Of a stretch of DNA of 64,000 nt, positions 52,878 to 62,478 are shown piece by piece. Position numbers and translations under genes: made by a program. Below the pieces are notes generated by a model. The model did no database searches. It was not told where the DNA came from and saw nothing but the letters and a program-made list of their open reading frames with translations. Each line of letters opens with the position of its first letter. The first letter of the stretch is position 1. This DNA is from GWE2-42-39 sp942493345 (GTDB lineage: Bacteria; Bacteroidota; Bacteroidia; Bacteroidales; Prolixibacteraceae), in assembly GCA_942493345.1 (NCBI GenBank), contig OW818695.1:1550001-1614000 (forward strand), read 5' to 3'.

Positions 52878-55037
52878 TTATTTTGCTTCTTCGTTCATCA
52901 TCATTTGAATAACAGATTTTGCAGGAGAACCAATTTCCGATTTTTCAGTCACCTGCCAGAAGCTCTGTTTTTGCTGAATTTGAACTTGCGTGGTAACAAT
53001 CCAGCTCTGTATCCAGCCTGTAAGGGTACACCATGCTCCCCACCCGGCATCGGAGTTAGAAGCCCAGTAATCCCATTTTCCATAGTCAAATGCCCTGAGC
53101 CAGGCGCCATCCAAATCTTTGTGTTTTTCGCTCTGAACCTGTATTCTTGTTAAAAAGTCAGACAGCTTATCTGTTGCTTCCATATACTTTTTATTTCCCG
53201 TGGCCTGTGCGGCTTCATTAAGGCTGAACAAAGCAAAATTGTTCGTGTACAGCATGCATGATATTTTATCGCCATTTCTAAAAATCAAAGAACCTTCGTC
53301 GGTACCATAATCAGAATTCTTGTTCAGCTCTTTAAACATGCCTTTTCCTTTACCAAGCTCTTCTCTGATTGCTCCACATTCAACCTGATTTTTTAACATA
53401 TCTGTTATAATCAAATCTAACCAGTTTCGATGCTCTTCGGTATCTTCAAGACGAACCAGCCAAGCCAAAGGAAGGATCATCCGGGCGCGTTGAGTTTGAA
53501 GGCTGCTCCCCCATCTCCATTTATCGGGATATGATTCCATCGTAATTTGTATTGCATCTTTGGTTCTGTTGAGTAAAGGTTCGTAACCCGTTTTATTGTA
53601 TAACCATAAGTAACAGGCCCACATCCATGATTCGAAATGAGGCGATGGATGTACTAATTCCCTGTTGTAATAAAATGGCCAGCCATTTCTAATGATATCC
53701 GCTTCTTCCAGTCGTTCACCCCGAAACCCTTGTTTCCCGGTTGTCCTGAAATTTCCCATGATCGCTTCCGCCAGCTCTTTGTCCCACTTATTGGTATTCA
53801 AGTAAGCAGATGCAGCAATTATTCCCAGAATTGCCCTTGCATTATCATCACCGTAAAATGTTCCGGCATTGGTAGTTGCCCATCCAATCAAGCCATAAAT
53901 AGCGCTATTGGGGTCATTTTTCTCGTCGGCGCGCATATTGGAGGTTTTGAACAGGTAATCAATCAAATTCGCTGATTGTTGTTTATATTTATCATTACCC
54001 AGCAATTTCCCGGCTGACGCCAGCGCCATACTTGCTTCGCCCTGTACATCGGCACGCAACCAGTAGCGATATTCCTGGGTCCCATTATAAAAAATGGTAG
54101 AAGTATGTCCTTCCAATATTCCAAGACTTCCATCTCCATTCGGTTTGTCAGCACTAACTGGTGGACCTACAGGCTTTAACCCATTGCTTCCATATTTCAC
54201 CCAATCTTGTTTCCAGCTTGGATCAATAAAAAAACGGCCATTATAAAGCCAATCCACTCCTTTTTTAATGCAGTTCATTTTGGCGCCATCAGGCAATCGT
54301 TGTTCTTGACTAAACATTGGTTTTACGTCTTGATCCCAATGTTTTATCGTGAATGATTTATTACCTGTTATCCGGGATATGATGTAAGTCCAGACCGTCT
54401 TTACAGATTGGACAGGCCCGTACCTGCCTGTTTCAAAATTACTCAGGCCGGTTGTACAAACCAATGTGTTACCTCTTTCAAAAAGCAAGGGATATGTTTC
54501 TGTATTGTCAAGGCCAAATTCTGCTTTATCGACTCCAACCACTTTTGCCAATACGATTAATGGATTAACTACTTGCACGGGCAATACATGGCAATTATGA
54601 ATGCCCAGCAAACTCAGGCAACCAAGTTTTTCACCAAATAAATCGGTAGTAACTACGCCTCGTTCCAAATGTGTTTCAAGTGGTTTCGAAGGAATGTCCA
54701 GACCCGGAAATTCGGACGGATATTCAATATATAATTTTAAATTTTTCTTTCCGGCTTCGTCAAGAGTTCCCTGACTGATACGGTTATCAACATCCATTTC
54801 AGGATAGTTTTTCGCAAGAATAAATACACCGCTCCCAGCTGGAGCTGCATTAATTGCAGCTTCGGGAGTATTGTACTTTTTAACGTTATATCCTTCCCGC
54901 TCTAAAAAAAGGCACAAATCATTTTTTTCATTTCCATAGAAATATACCTTTTTACTTGCTGAATATGCGCGAACAGAAAAGCCTGAAAGCAAAATACATA
55001 TCCAAACCAGGTTTCTAATTTTTATGTTTCTCTTCAT
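52878..55037 (-). CDS. Secreted (alpha/alpha)-toroid glycosidase-like protein, unknown family
   Basis: 719 residues, signal MKRNIKIRNLVWICILLSGFSVRAYS. The first ~220 residues form an alpha/beta part (VYFYGNEKNDLCLFLEREGYNV; GVFILAKNYPEMD) like the GATase-type domain of some glycosidases. The rest is helical with repeated aromatic motifs (YRYWLRADVQGEASMALASAGKLLG; HPSPHFESWMWACYLWLYNKTG; WRWGSSLQTQRARMILPLAWLV; DAGWGAWCTLTGWIQSWIV), typical of six-hairpin glycosidases. I cannot assign a GH family. Candidate acids lie in HFESWMW and REELGKGKGMFKE. It lies directly upstream of the tandem GH172 pair in the operon. Confidence 0.7.
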   Translation of the reverse strand: MKRNIKIRNLVWICILLSGFSVRAYSASKKVYFYGNEKNDLCLFLEREGYNVKKYNTPEAAINAAPAGSGVFILAKNYPEMDVDNRISQGTLDEAGKKNLKLYIEYPSEFPGLDIPSKPLETHLERGVVTTDLFGEKLGCLSLLGIHNCHVLPVQVVNPLIVLAKVVGVDKAEFGLDNTETYPLLFERGNTLVCTTGLSNFETGRYGPVQSVKTVWTYIISRITGNKSFTIKHWDQDVKPMFSQEQRLPDGAKMNCIKKGVDWLYNGRFFIDPSWKQDWVKYGSNGLKPVGPPVSADKPNGDGSLGILEGHTSTIFYNGTQEYRYWLRADVQGEASMALASAGKLLGNDKYKQQSANLIDYLFKTSNMRADEKNDPNSAIYGLIGWATTNAGTFYGDDNARAILGIIAASAYLNTNKWDKELAEAIMGNFRTTGKQGFRGERLEEADIIRNGWPFYYNRELVHPSPHFESWMWACYLWLYNKTGYEPLLNRTKDAIQITMESYPDKWRWGSSLQTQRARMILPLAWLVRLEDTEEHRNWLDLIITDMLKNQVECGAIREELGKGKGMFKELNKNSDYGTDEGSLIFRNGDKISCMLYTNNFALFSLNEAAQATGNKKYMEATDKLSDFLTRIQVQSEKHKDLDGAWLRAFDYGKWDYWASNSDAGWGAWCTLTGWIQSWIVTTQVQIQQKQSFWQVTEKSEIGSPAKSVIQMMMNEEAK

Positions 55038-55080
55038 GTTATTTAAAAATTATCAATTATTTCAAAATGGGCATAAAAGG

Positions 55081-56295
55081 TCATTCATTGTATAGCTCTT
55101 CTAATAATCGAATGCCTTTCTCCTTAATAATTTGATCGGCTCCTATTTCCAAAAAAGACCATTTCCCCGGACCAATTTCATATCCTCCCTCGGTGAATGC
55201 TTCTTCAATGGGGATATATCCTATGTTATTTTCGCCGTAACCAACGATTATCGTCTTTTCAAACGGAGATGATTTTTCTATTTCTGATGCAATTTCAATA
55301 AAAGGCTCCCCCGGTAAAAAAAGAATTGCCATGGAACCGATACGAATAGCTGATAATCGGGCCAACGCATCCGACTGATTGACTACGCCGGAGCCGGACC
55401 TTATTGCCAGTTGAATCTCAGTACTTCGAAATGAAAATACAGAAGTATCTAACTTTGATTGTTTCATCTGCCGCGTAGCCAAACTAGCCAAGGCTACTCC
55501 ATGCCGCCGCGCATATTCAGGCCCCATCGAAACGGTTGGAGGGTTTGTATTGCCGGCAGCACCATTTAAAAACATCGCCATACCATTCTCCCCGGAAGCC
55601 TCCAGTGCAATACACATCTCACCTGGAAAGTCGGACGAAACATGGGGCATACACATTTCGTGTACGGGATGACATACAGCATGAACAATTGTTGCAATTC
55701 CAGCGCCATTGAGATCATTCAGGCAAATTGAATTAACGCGTCGGTCAACCGGCTCTTTTTGCATCAATTCCGGAGATATTGGCTGAACAGAATCAGACAT
55801 AATAATTCCTGACGGCGTTTTTATGCGCCGTTGCAGAGAATGATCATTTAATACGGAAGTTGCAAAAGACATGCTGCAAGGCCTTGCATTCCGTAATGCT
55901 TCGTTGATTGATTGGTTTACTTTTAACTGAACCTGAGATAGCCAGTTTTTATGCAATTCGGTTAAGTATAAATCCGAAATAGCGCCCGATTCAGGAGCAG
56001 TGTGTGTATGGATATAGCAAAGAATAATCCTGTCGGCAGGAATTACATCAGCCATTCCTTTTTTGAACTGCTCCCAACCACCTACAGATGTATCGTTCAG
56101 AGACAAAAGATCCAACGAAACGATAGCGACTTGTTCCAACTGTGATTTCAATACCAAAACCCGGGCTTTTAATGGCAGCCTGACTGATTCAAACGGCTCG
56201 TAAAGGCCATTTACCGATGAAGTAAGTAACCCAACTTTAAGCGGAGGTGTAATATCTGCTACCGAAGTTCCCGCCAGTAATTGTGAATGATCCAT
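55081..56295 (-). CDS. Neutral/alkaline ceramidase-like protein, no signal peptide
   Basis: 404 residues. N-terminal ceramidase-family motifs: AGTSVADITPPLKVGL, LVLKSQLEQVAIVSLDLLSL, IILCYIHTHTAPESG (His ligands), VHAVCHPVHEMCMPHVSSDFPGEM (His and the family Ser-Asp region), MFLNGAAGNTNPP, and a late LPGEPFIEIASEI...GYGENNIGYIP. The zinc-amidase fold is therefore probably complete, but no signal peptide is present, so it should be cytoplasmic. It lacks the C-terminal domain of true ceramidases. Related proteins in sugar-degrading clusters have no known role. It starts 1 nt after the GATase1-like gene. Confidence 0.8.
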   Translation of the reverse strand: MDHSQLLAGTSVADITPPLKVGLLTSSVNGLYEPFESVRLPLKARVLVLKSQLEQVAIVSLDLLSLNDTSVGGWEQFKKGMADVIPADRIILCYIHTHTAPESGAISDLYLTELHKNWLSQVQLKVNQSINEALRNARPCSMSFATSVLNDHSLQRRIKTPSGIIMSDSVQPISPELMQKEPVDRRVNSICLNDLNGAGIATIVHAVCHPVHEMCMPHVSSDFPGEMCIALEASGENGMAMFLNGAAGNTNPPTVSMGPEYARRHGVALASLATRQMKQSKLDTSVFSFRSTEIQLAIRSGSGVVNQSDALARLSAIRIGSMAILFLPGEPFIEIASEIEKSSPFEKTIIVGYGENNIGYIPIEEAFTEGGYEIGPGKWSFLEIGADQIIKEKGIRLLEELYNE

Positions 56296-56296
56296 C

Positions 56297-57106
56297 CTAC
56301 TTATTTTGTTTTTTTATCCAATTCAATGACTGTTGCCAAAAAGCATCATAATCTTCCCATAATTCAAAATTTATACCCCAATGTGGAGCCGGATCAGACA
56401 TATACGTTAAAATACGTCCCTTGCCATATTCGCCTACTACAACCAACGGGTGGCCGGTTTCTTTTACACGCACAAGTACTTCTCCCCAAGGTTTTTCTGT
56501 GACTTCATTATACCCGAAAATGGGAGGAAAAGATTCCCATGAAAGTCCTTTCACCGCAGGATGATCGGGAACTAACACTTCGGCTGTGAACCCAGCTGAT
56601 GATTCAACGAGATCTTCTGTTGCCATGCACTGAACCGGTAATGCGTTAGAGAATGAACATCTTCCCCATCCGGATTTACCAAGCACCCCGCTAAACGACA
56701 ACCATCCTCCAAGCATCATTAAACCACCACCATTTTCAATCCAGCTTTTAATCGATGTAAGCCTATCGGGGAAAGTTTCAACAGTATTCTTGCGAACCGA
56801 ACGATTAAAAAAACTGGGGAACAAGTGAAAACACTTTGCCTCCACATCGCTTATAATCAGACCAACAGAATCTTCCAGAATTTCTTCCAGCCGACCAGGT
56901 TTCATACGATAAAGGTCCCAATTGGCCATACTTGTAACATCAACAACCGGATCAATGGCCTCAACAAGCCGTTTCCCGTAAAAATGCAGATCTGCATCTT
57001 TTGTTTCCGTTCCAAAAGGGGTTTCAATGTATAATGGTCCTACACTAAAAACCCAGTCGCCCAGATAAAGTACATGTTCGCGTGTTTTGTCAAATGATTT
57101 TTTCAT
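56297..57106 (-). CDS. Putative glutamine amidotransferase-like (GATase1-like) protein
   Basis: 269 residues, no signal. Matches the putative cytoplasmic GATase1-like family: VLYLGDWVFSVGPLYIE, DVTSMANWDLYR, LIISDVEAKCFHLFP, SWIENGGGLMMLGGWLSFSG, GYGKGRILTYMSDPAPHWG. The Cys in DVEAKCF lies in the strand-turn position but no full Cys-His-Glu triad is evident. Such proteins are common beside SSS symporters and sugar-catabolic genes. The function is unknown. It is linked to the ceramidase-like gene with a 1-nt spacer and follows the symporter by 37 nt. Confidence 0.8.
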   Translation of the reverse strand: MKKSFDKTREHVLYLGDWVFSVGPLYIETPFGTETKDADLHFYGKRLVEAIDPVVDVTSMANWDLYRMKPGRLEEILEDSVGLIISDVEAKCFHLFPSFFNRSVRKNTVETFPDRLTSIKSWIENGGGLMMLGGWLSFSGVLGKSGWGRCSFSNALPVQCMATEDLVESSAGFTAEVLVPDHPAVKGLSWESFPPIFGYNEVTEKPWGEVLVRVKETGHPLVVVGEYGKGRILTYMSDPAPHWGINFELWEDYDAFWQQSLNWIKKQNK

Positions 57107-57143
57107 GTTATTCTAATTTTTGTTTAAAATGATTTTATATTTT

Positions 57144-58967
57144 TTATTCTTCAGAAATATCTGTTATAATGTTATCGCTGGCACGGATGTCCAGAAAAGC
57201 CAAATATCGTTTTGCCATCCTCCAAAAAACGATAAATGTGATTGTAGATATGGTTACAGTGAATATGCTTAATATGTATCTTGCAAACCATGCATGAGTG
57301 AGTCCCAGTATAAAAAATGAAATTGATGCTGCCCCCAGAAAAGCAATGAAAATTCCTTTGAAAACCGGGATAAAAGAACCATCAGATTTAGATTTATCAA
57401 GATTTTTAAAAGGTTTCCAACAGCCCAATGGATGCGCCCTGAGGTAGAAACTACGTAAAAGTTGCTCCGGATCGGGTTTAGTTACCAAGGCTACAATAAG
57501 CCACAATATGGTTGTTAATCCCATAACCAATAAGGTTTGCCAATACCAGGCGATAGTTAGACTATCAGCCCAAGCGATATTAAAAAAGGCAAGTATTTTT
57601 GGGCCAACAACAACCACACAAAAGATTGCAGCTCCACCGAACGAAGCTGCCACACGTGCAGGCCCATTAAACCTCCACCACCACCATTGTGCCCAATTTG
57701 CAGGTAATTCGGCTGCGCTGAGCGAAAGCATGAAGATAGCAACATCTGTGATGATGAGTACATTAAAAACAACAGCAACAGACAACGCCAGGATAATAAT
57801 CATTCCTATTTTGCCCATCAGCATATAATGATTTTCTTTTGCTTTTGGAACAAACCAGCGACGATAGATATCGCTGACCAGTACCTGGCTGCCAAAGTTC
57901 AAATTGTCGCCAACCGTTGACATTGCTGCAGCCAGCATTGCAGCAACCATTAATCCCATGGCCCCGGTTGGCAGTAATGCTTTCATCAGAAATCCATAAA
58001 CCAGTTCCCTGTCTGCACCTGCAGCACGCAGTTCCGGCCACATCACTGCCGCACTCATACAGGGAAGAGTTACAAGCAACAGAAGTACAAACATGCTTAC
58101 TGCTGTTACAACATACATGGTCAATGCTTCGGACGGAGAACGGGAAGAAAGAATACGTTGGCCTTCCATAGCCCCACCCATTGGAGCAGTATCGCCACCA
58201 TAGCCAATGCTCTGCCCTAAAAGCCAGCCAAATGCTGCAGCCAAGGGAAAAATAGCATGATCATTTGGGGGTACCGAACCCAAGATTTCAGAACCTGATC
58301 CAAATTTTTCAGTAATAGCTGCAACCATTGCCGTTGCCCCACCAAAGTGATCGAGAGTGAGAACTGCAAGCATTAAAGTACCTATCAGGAAGACAGCCAT
58401 TTGTATAAAATTTGATACCACGACCCCTTTGTATCCTGAAGAGAAAACGAAAATAAAAGAGACCGGTACAACCAAAAACAATGTTTGCATTTTGGTAAAA
58501 TCAAAAGCCGGCCCCATTATTTTGCAGGCGGCTAAAAGGGTTATACCCGTCCATGCCGGCATTGCAATTAATGATGTACGAATAGCAATCCACAGTCTCA
58601 TGGCTGCGGCAGGTCCTTTGGGAAACCGCAAATCATAAAATTCGAGTGTGGTAAATAAGTTAAGGCGACGCCAGAAAACCGCAAAAAGAACACCTCCCAG
58701 AAAGAGCGCAAGCCCAAATCGGCTGAGGTACCACCAGCAAATAAAACCACCGGTAGCTACTGCAAGGCCTCCATACCCTGTTGCCGCATCGGGACTTACC
58801 AATGCAGATGTGTAGGATATCCCATTCAGCCATCCTGGAATTTTGCGTCCGCCGAGGAAAAAATTATCCATACTCTTGCTGGCAAAACGGCGATACCATA
58901 ATCCAATTCCCAGCATGAGCAGGATGTAAAATGCTATAATCCAAATATCAAACTGATCCCAATGCAT
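57144..58967 (-). CDS. Sodium:solute symporter (SSS family)
   Basis: 607 residues with about 13-14 membrane helices. SSS features: N-terminal IIAFYILLMLGIGLWYRRFASKSMDNFFLGGRKIPGWLNGISY, the GYGG and SGYKGVVVSNFIQM segments, and the helix MLAAAMSTVGDNLNFGSQVLVSDIYR. It should import a small sugar or related solute with sodium across the inner membrane. A C-terminal helix pair and acidic tail end the protein. It replaces the MFS sugar importer seen in many PULs and is the first gene of the cytoplasmic trio with the GATase1-like and ceramidase-like genes. Confidence 0.93.
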   Translation of the reverse strand: MHWDQFDIWIIAFYILLMLGIGLWYRRFASKSMDNFFLGGRKIPGWLNGISYTSALVSPDAATGYGGLAVATGGFICWWYLSRFGLALFLGGVLFAVFWRRLNLFTTLEFYDLRFPKGPAAAMRLWIAIRTSLIAMPAWTGITLLAACKIMGPAFDFTKMQTLFLVVPVSFIFVFSSGYKGVVVSNFIQMAVFLIGTLMLAVLTLDHFGGATAMVAAITEKFGSGSEILGSVPPNDHAIFPLAAAFGWLLGQSIGYGGDTAPMGGAMEGQRILSSRSPSEALTMYVVTAVSMFVLLLLVTLPCMSAAVMWPELRAAGADRELVYGFLMKALLPTGAMGLMVAAMLAAAMSTVGDNLNFGSQVLVSDIYRRWFVPKAKENHYMLMGKIGMIIILALSVAVVFNVLIITDVAIFMLSLSAAELPANWAQWWWWRFNGPARVAASFGGAAIFCVVVVGPKILAFFNIAWADSLTIAWYWQTLLVMGLTTILWLIVALVTKPDPEQLLRSFYLRAHPLGCWKPFKNLDKSKSDGSFIPVFKGIFIAFLGAASISFFILGLTHAWFARYILSIFTVTISTITFIVFWRMAKRYLAFLDIRASDNIITDISEE

Positions 58968-59124
58968 AATTCAAAATTTCTTTTTTTAAATGTTTTACGC
59001 CATACCGAAGAGAACCTAGCTTGGCCTTTTTTCAATGCGATACAGTTAAATGTTTTATCACATTGTTCTTTATAAATATTGCGATACTCCGAAAATCACT
59101 ATTTTCTTCTATGGTTCATGATTT

Positions 59125-60921
59125 CTATTTGAGACCCGCACAGGCTTTTAGTAGTTTATTTCGCGCAGACTCCATTTTACGGATATCTTTCGTATAATTA
59201 TTTGATGCATCTACAATTACCGATTCAACAAGTTCTTTGGCAAGTGCAGGATTACTTTTCCCAAGAATATTCAATAATTCATATTCTTCACTCATATCTC
59301 GAATTGCCTCTGCTCGAATAGATGTTTTTACTTTATTGTTTGCAACATCCGGATAAACGGTATAATTATCTCCTTTAAAAGCCGCATCATTAACAGAATA
59401 AAAAGAAGAATGAAACCAGTCTACCCAAAAATTCCACCCCCAATGCAGCCATCCAGAAACTCCCCATTTGTAGCAAAGCCACCCCAGCAGTCGTTGATTC
59501 CACACCGGTTTATCAATAAACCGATTAAGCCAGTTATTACCTGGACCACAACAATTATAAGCGTAAATGAGAGTTCCTTTTGACTGCAAACTATCAAAAA
59601 CAGGTTTGTATACCTGATAGAGTTCTTCAATAGGAATTACAATATCGGCTCCTTCTTTTACGGCATTAAGAGCTGACTTCAATGTAAATGTAGGATCACC
59701 GCACTTCAAACCGGGAGCAAGCTGTTTTAGCTTTGCCATGTAATATCCATACTGTTGAAGTTGCAGCTCTGAAACAGCCTCATCCCCAATATGCTGAATC
59801 CAGATATTAAACCAGTTCTTTTCTTTCAGATGCTGATTCAATGCAGGAATAAACTGATTAAAATAGTTGTCACAATCATATTCCATCGGAACAATGTTTG
59901 TTGAACTTAATTGTCCTTCCTCATTATTCTTCAAAATATATGATTTGTAGGTTTTGCCAACAGCCCCTATGGTCGATCCAAAATGAATTCCTTCCAGCGT
60001 TTTTACAACTCCTTTATCAATAAAGAATTGGATGTACTCATCAAATCTGGACCAATTGAAAATATACTTGTCGTCTTCCATTCTTGTTCCACCATCAAGC
60101 AACAATTGCTGAGTATTTACAAACAGTGCATTCACCCGTGATCTTTTAAGATTTTCAGCCATATTGTCGATCAATGCCCACCATTGAGGAGTCCATCGTT
60201 CCCACCCATAAATTTGGGTTATCACATCTTGCGGATGATGGCTAACAGTTGCATCATAAAACCAGGTCCCTGCAATTTGTTGATGATGCATAAATTGAAA
60301 ATTACCTTTGTCTGAATCAGGGATCGCTACATCGCAAACTTCGACAGCAAAAGGAATAGAATATTTTCCCAATGAAGTCTGTATTAATATTGTTCCGGAA
60401 TATAATCCGGCATCACTATCCTTTGGAATAGTAACTGTTATCCAAACCGGTTGTGTTTCATCTGCATTTACCTCAATTAGCGTATCGTTGGAAAGTGGAT
60501 CAGGATAATAGCCTTCCCCGTTTCTTATTAAAAATTCAACCCTTTGATCCCATGAATTGTTTCCCATGTAGACATATTCCAAATAATTGTATCTCAAATT
60601 TTTATTTGAAATAGAACATCTATTTGATTTCAGGTTTGAAAAAGAGACTGAATCAATATGAAATAATTTATTATTTCTTAAGAGTATCTGAAATGATTCT
60701 GATTCATTTTTAGCCATCACCAGGCTGTATCTGGCACTATCTGAGGTGGATTTCATCTTATCTCGAAAGATGTTCTCGTATGAACTGGCAGTCCAAATAT
60801 CCATTTCACTATCGCTTTCTATAACGAATTTTAAAATACCTAGATCACGTTTGGAAAACGATAAAAACAATGAGCCGACCACAATAACCATGACCAGTCT
60901 TGTTAAACTTAACCTTTTCAT
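59125..60921 (-). CDS. DUF4091 / GH123-like glycoside hydrolase
   Basis: 598 residues with a signal or anchor MKRLSLTRLVMVIVVGSLFLSFS. An N-terminal beta-domain (about 30-200, SLVMAKNESESFQILLRN; VWITVTIPKDSDAGLYSGTILI) is followed by a barrel: RSRVNALFVNTQQLLL, FNIWIQHIGDEAV with Asp380-Glu381, GADIVIPIEELYQVYKPVFDS, and a late GVSGWLHWGWNFW. The adjacent Asp-Glu pair resembles that of GH123 and GH20 substrate-assisted N-acetyl-beta-galactosaminidases. It probably removes beta-GalNAc or a similar N-acetyl sugar. It lies between an SSS symporter and the first GH172 gene. Confidence 0.82.
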   Translation of the reverse strand: MKRLSLTRLVMVIVVGSLFLSFSKRDLGILKFVIESDSEMDIWTASSYENIFRDKMKSTSDSARYSLVMAKNESESFQILLRNNKLFHIDSVSFSNLKSNRCSISNKNLRYNYLEYVYMGNNSWDQRVEFLIRNGEGYYPDPLSNDTLIEVNADETQPVWITVTIPKDSDAGLYSGTILIQTSLGKYSIPFAVEVCDVAIPDSDKGNFQFMHHQQIAGTWFYDATVSHHPQDVITQIYGWERWTPQWWALIDNMAENLKRSRVNALFVNTQQLLLDGGTRMEDDKYIFNWSRFDEYIQFFIDKGVVKTLEGIHFGSTIGAVGKTYKSYILKNNEEGQLSSTNIVPMEYDCDNYFNQFIPALNQHLKEKNWFNIWIQHIGDEAVSELQLQQYGYYMAKLKQLAPGLKCGDPTFTLKSALNAVKEGADIVIPIEELYQVYKPVFDSLQSKGTLIYAYNCCGPGNNWLNRFIDKPVWNQRLLGWLCYKWGVSGWLHWGWNFWVDWFHSSFYSVNDAAFKGDNYTVYPDVANNKVKTSIRAEAIRDMSEEYELLNILGKSNPALAKELVESVIVDASNNYTKDIRKMESARNKLLKACAGLK

Positions 60922-60963
60922 TACAACTACAATAATTTGTGAGAGGATACTAATTAGAAAACA

Positions 60964-60989
60964 AAATATAAAATTTCGATTTTATATTT
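60964..60989. other. AT-rich perfect hairpin upstream of the GH123-like gene
   Basis: AAATATAAAAT and ATTTTATATTT form an 11-bp perfect stem around a TTCG tetraloop in the 155-nt spacer. It may stabilise or partly end the transcript. There is no T-run on the minus strand. Confidence 0.4.
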
Positions 60990-61076
60990 CTCAAAAAAAA
61001 GATCGATAATATTGAGATTGATTTACGACATCAGTTAAGAATTATTCGATATATCAAACTACAGAGTCCTTTAACA

Positions 61077-62279
61077 TCATTGTATTCCTCTTAATCGTTG
61101 GGTAACAGGCGCCAGTGCTGGCAAATTACTTTCAGGTTTATCGAGATAGAAATATGCAGTTGCAGAATAATTATCCAGCCGATAAAAGTTTACCCATTCA
61201 TCTGAGGGAAACTTATCGTCAAATATATCTGGGAAAGAAGTGTCTTCAAACAGTTTGACCAAGCCTTGAGAGGTCATAACTGAGACCGGCTTTACTCTTC
61301 CTCCAGCCTTTGCTATTGCCCTGATCAGGTCACGTCCACCTCCGCCCATTTGCTGAATGGTAACACGGCAATCGGAATTGAAATAAACAGGATCGGGAAT
61401 GTGGTACCGATAAAAAGAAAATTGCTTGTTCGCTTTATCAACAATTGGTGCACCCTGATACAACTGGGCAAAAGCCCCAAGGTTCCATGCTGATCCAATA
61501 TAGTCTTCGGTTCCGGTACCCGCCAATGTAGGATAATCGTTATCACCATCCAGGTAGATTTTTACCTCTCCCTCTCCAAACCAGGTCTCACCATAAATCT
61601 GATCTGCAATAATGCTCAGGTTAGTCCCCAAAAAACGTCCTTTTCCGCTCACTTTCGGAAGTATTTCAAAATCATCGCCCAACTTGCAATTTTTACTATT
61701 GCCCCAATAAGCATGAAAATAGGCAATTTCTTTAGGATGCTTATTCAGTTTCGTCAGGTTTATATCATAAAACAACAGCTGGTTTTGTTTCGACTCGTTG
61801 ACAAAAACAATTTTAGCGTGTTTTTTAAATGGCATAGGTATATAACAATTGAATGATTTTCCTTCGGGATCAGAAAATAGAACGCTTTGAAAAGCTGTTC
61901 TGCGGCCCAATCCGATTCCAAAAAAATCACCCAACGGCACAGATATTGCAGGTTTTGAGGCTCCATCCCAATACATTTCAATATAAATTGAACGCAATGC
62001 TTCGGGGTTCCTATCAATGATGGTCATCCAAATGCGATTAATTATCCCAGCCCCGTCATAATCCATCATAACTTTGCTTTCTCCTGGTTTAACCCATTCC
62101 GAAGCATGTCCCTTTGCTCCTTTATTTTCCATTCCTGCTTTTCCTTTATCGCCCGAAAAATTTTCAAGGCTAATCCATCGGGTTTCTTTTCCCGTAGGTA
62201 AATCATAAAGTTGCTGTGCCTTTAAACTGGCCGAAAAACAAAACAGAATGAGAAATATATTTATATATTTTCTTGTCAT
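61077..62279 (-). CDS. DUF2961 / GH172 family protein, divergent copy
   Basis: 400 residues, signal MTRKYINIFLILFCFSASLKA. DUF2961 motifs: GKAGMENKGAKGHASEWVKPGESKVMMD, GAGIINRIWMTI, IYIEMYWDG, VPLGDFFGIGLGR, TWFGEGEVKIYLDGDNDYP and GTGTEDYIGSAWNLG. It is clearly in the family but differs from the tandem pair at 50.5-52.9 kb (GDFFG for GPFFG, EDYI for EDYF). The likely role is exo-action on a furanosyl linkage in the periplasm. It is the second gene seen in the PUL, after susD and a small inverted-repeat element. Confidence 0.92.
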   Translation of the reverse strand: MTRKYINIFLILFCFSASLKAQQLYDLPTGKETRWISLENFSGDKGKAGMENKGAKGHASEWVKPGESKVMMDYDGAGIINRIWMTIIDRNPEALRSIYIEMYWDGASKPAISVPLGDFFGIGLGRRTAFQSVLFSDPEGKSFNCYIPMPFKKHAKIVFVNESKQNQLLFYDINLTKLNKHPKEIAYFHAYWGNSKNCKLGDDFEILPKVSGKGRFLGTNLSIIADQIYGETWFGEGEVKIYLDGDNDYPTLAGTGTEDYIGSAWNLGAFAQLYQGAPIVDKANKQFSFYRYHIPDPVYFNSDCRVTIQQMGGGGRDLIRAIAKAGGRVKPVSVMTSQGLVKLFEDTSFPDIFDDKFPSDEWVNFYRLDNYSATAYFYLDKPESNLPALAPVTQRLRGIQ

Positions 62280-62305
62280 ACTTATCCCATTTTAAAAATA
62301 AGCGA

Positions 62306-62458
62306 TGAGGCTGTCCCAAAAGTTAATTAGCCACAGAATAAACAGAGGGCACACAGAGAACTCAGATGTTAATTTATTGAAAATTAGCAACTTGTGCATC
62401 GATGAAAACTCAGTTTTCTCTGTGGCTTTTCTGCTCTTTACTTTAGGGACAGCTTCAT
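62306..62458. mobile_element. Small MITE-like inverted-repeat element
   Basis: The ends GAGGCTGTCCCAAA (from 62306) and TTTAGGGACAGCTTC (to 62456) are near-perfect inverted repeats. The inside pairs AGCCACAGA with TCTGTGGCT. About 150 bp, no ORF. It fills most of the 199-nt gap between susD and the GH172 gene. A target duplication is not evident. Confidence 0.65.
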
Positions 62459-62478
62459 TACTTCAAATTTTTAATAAA

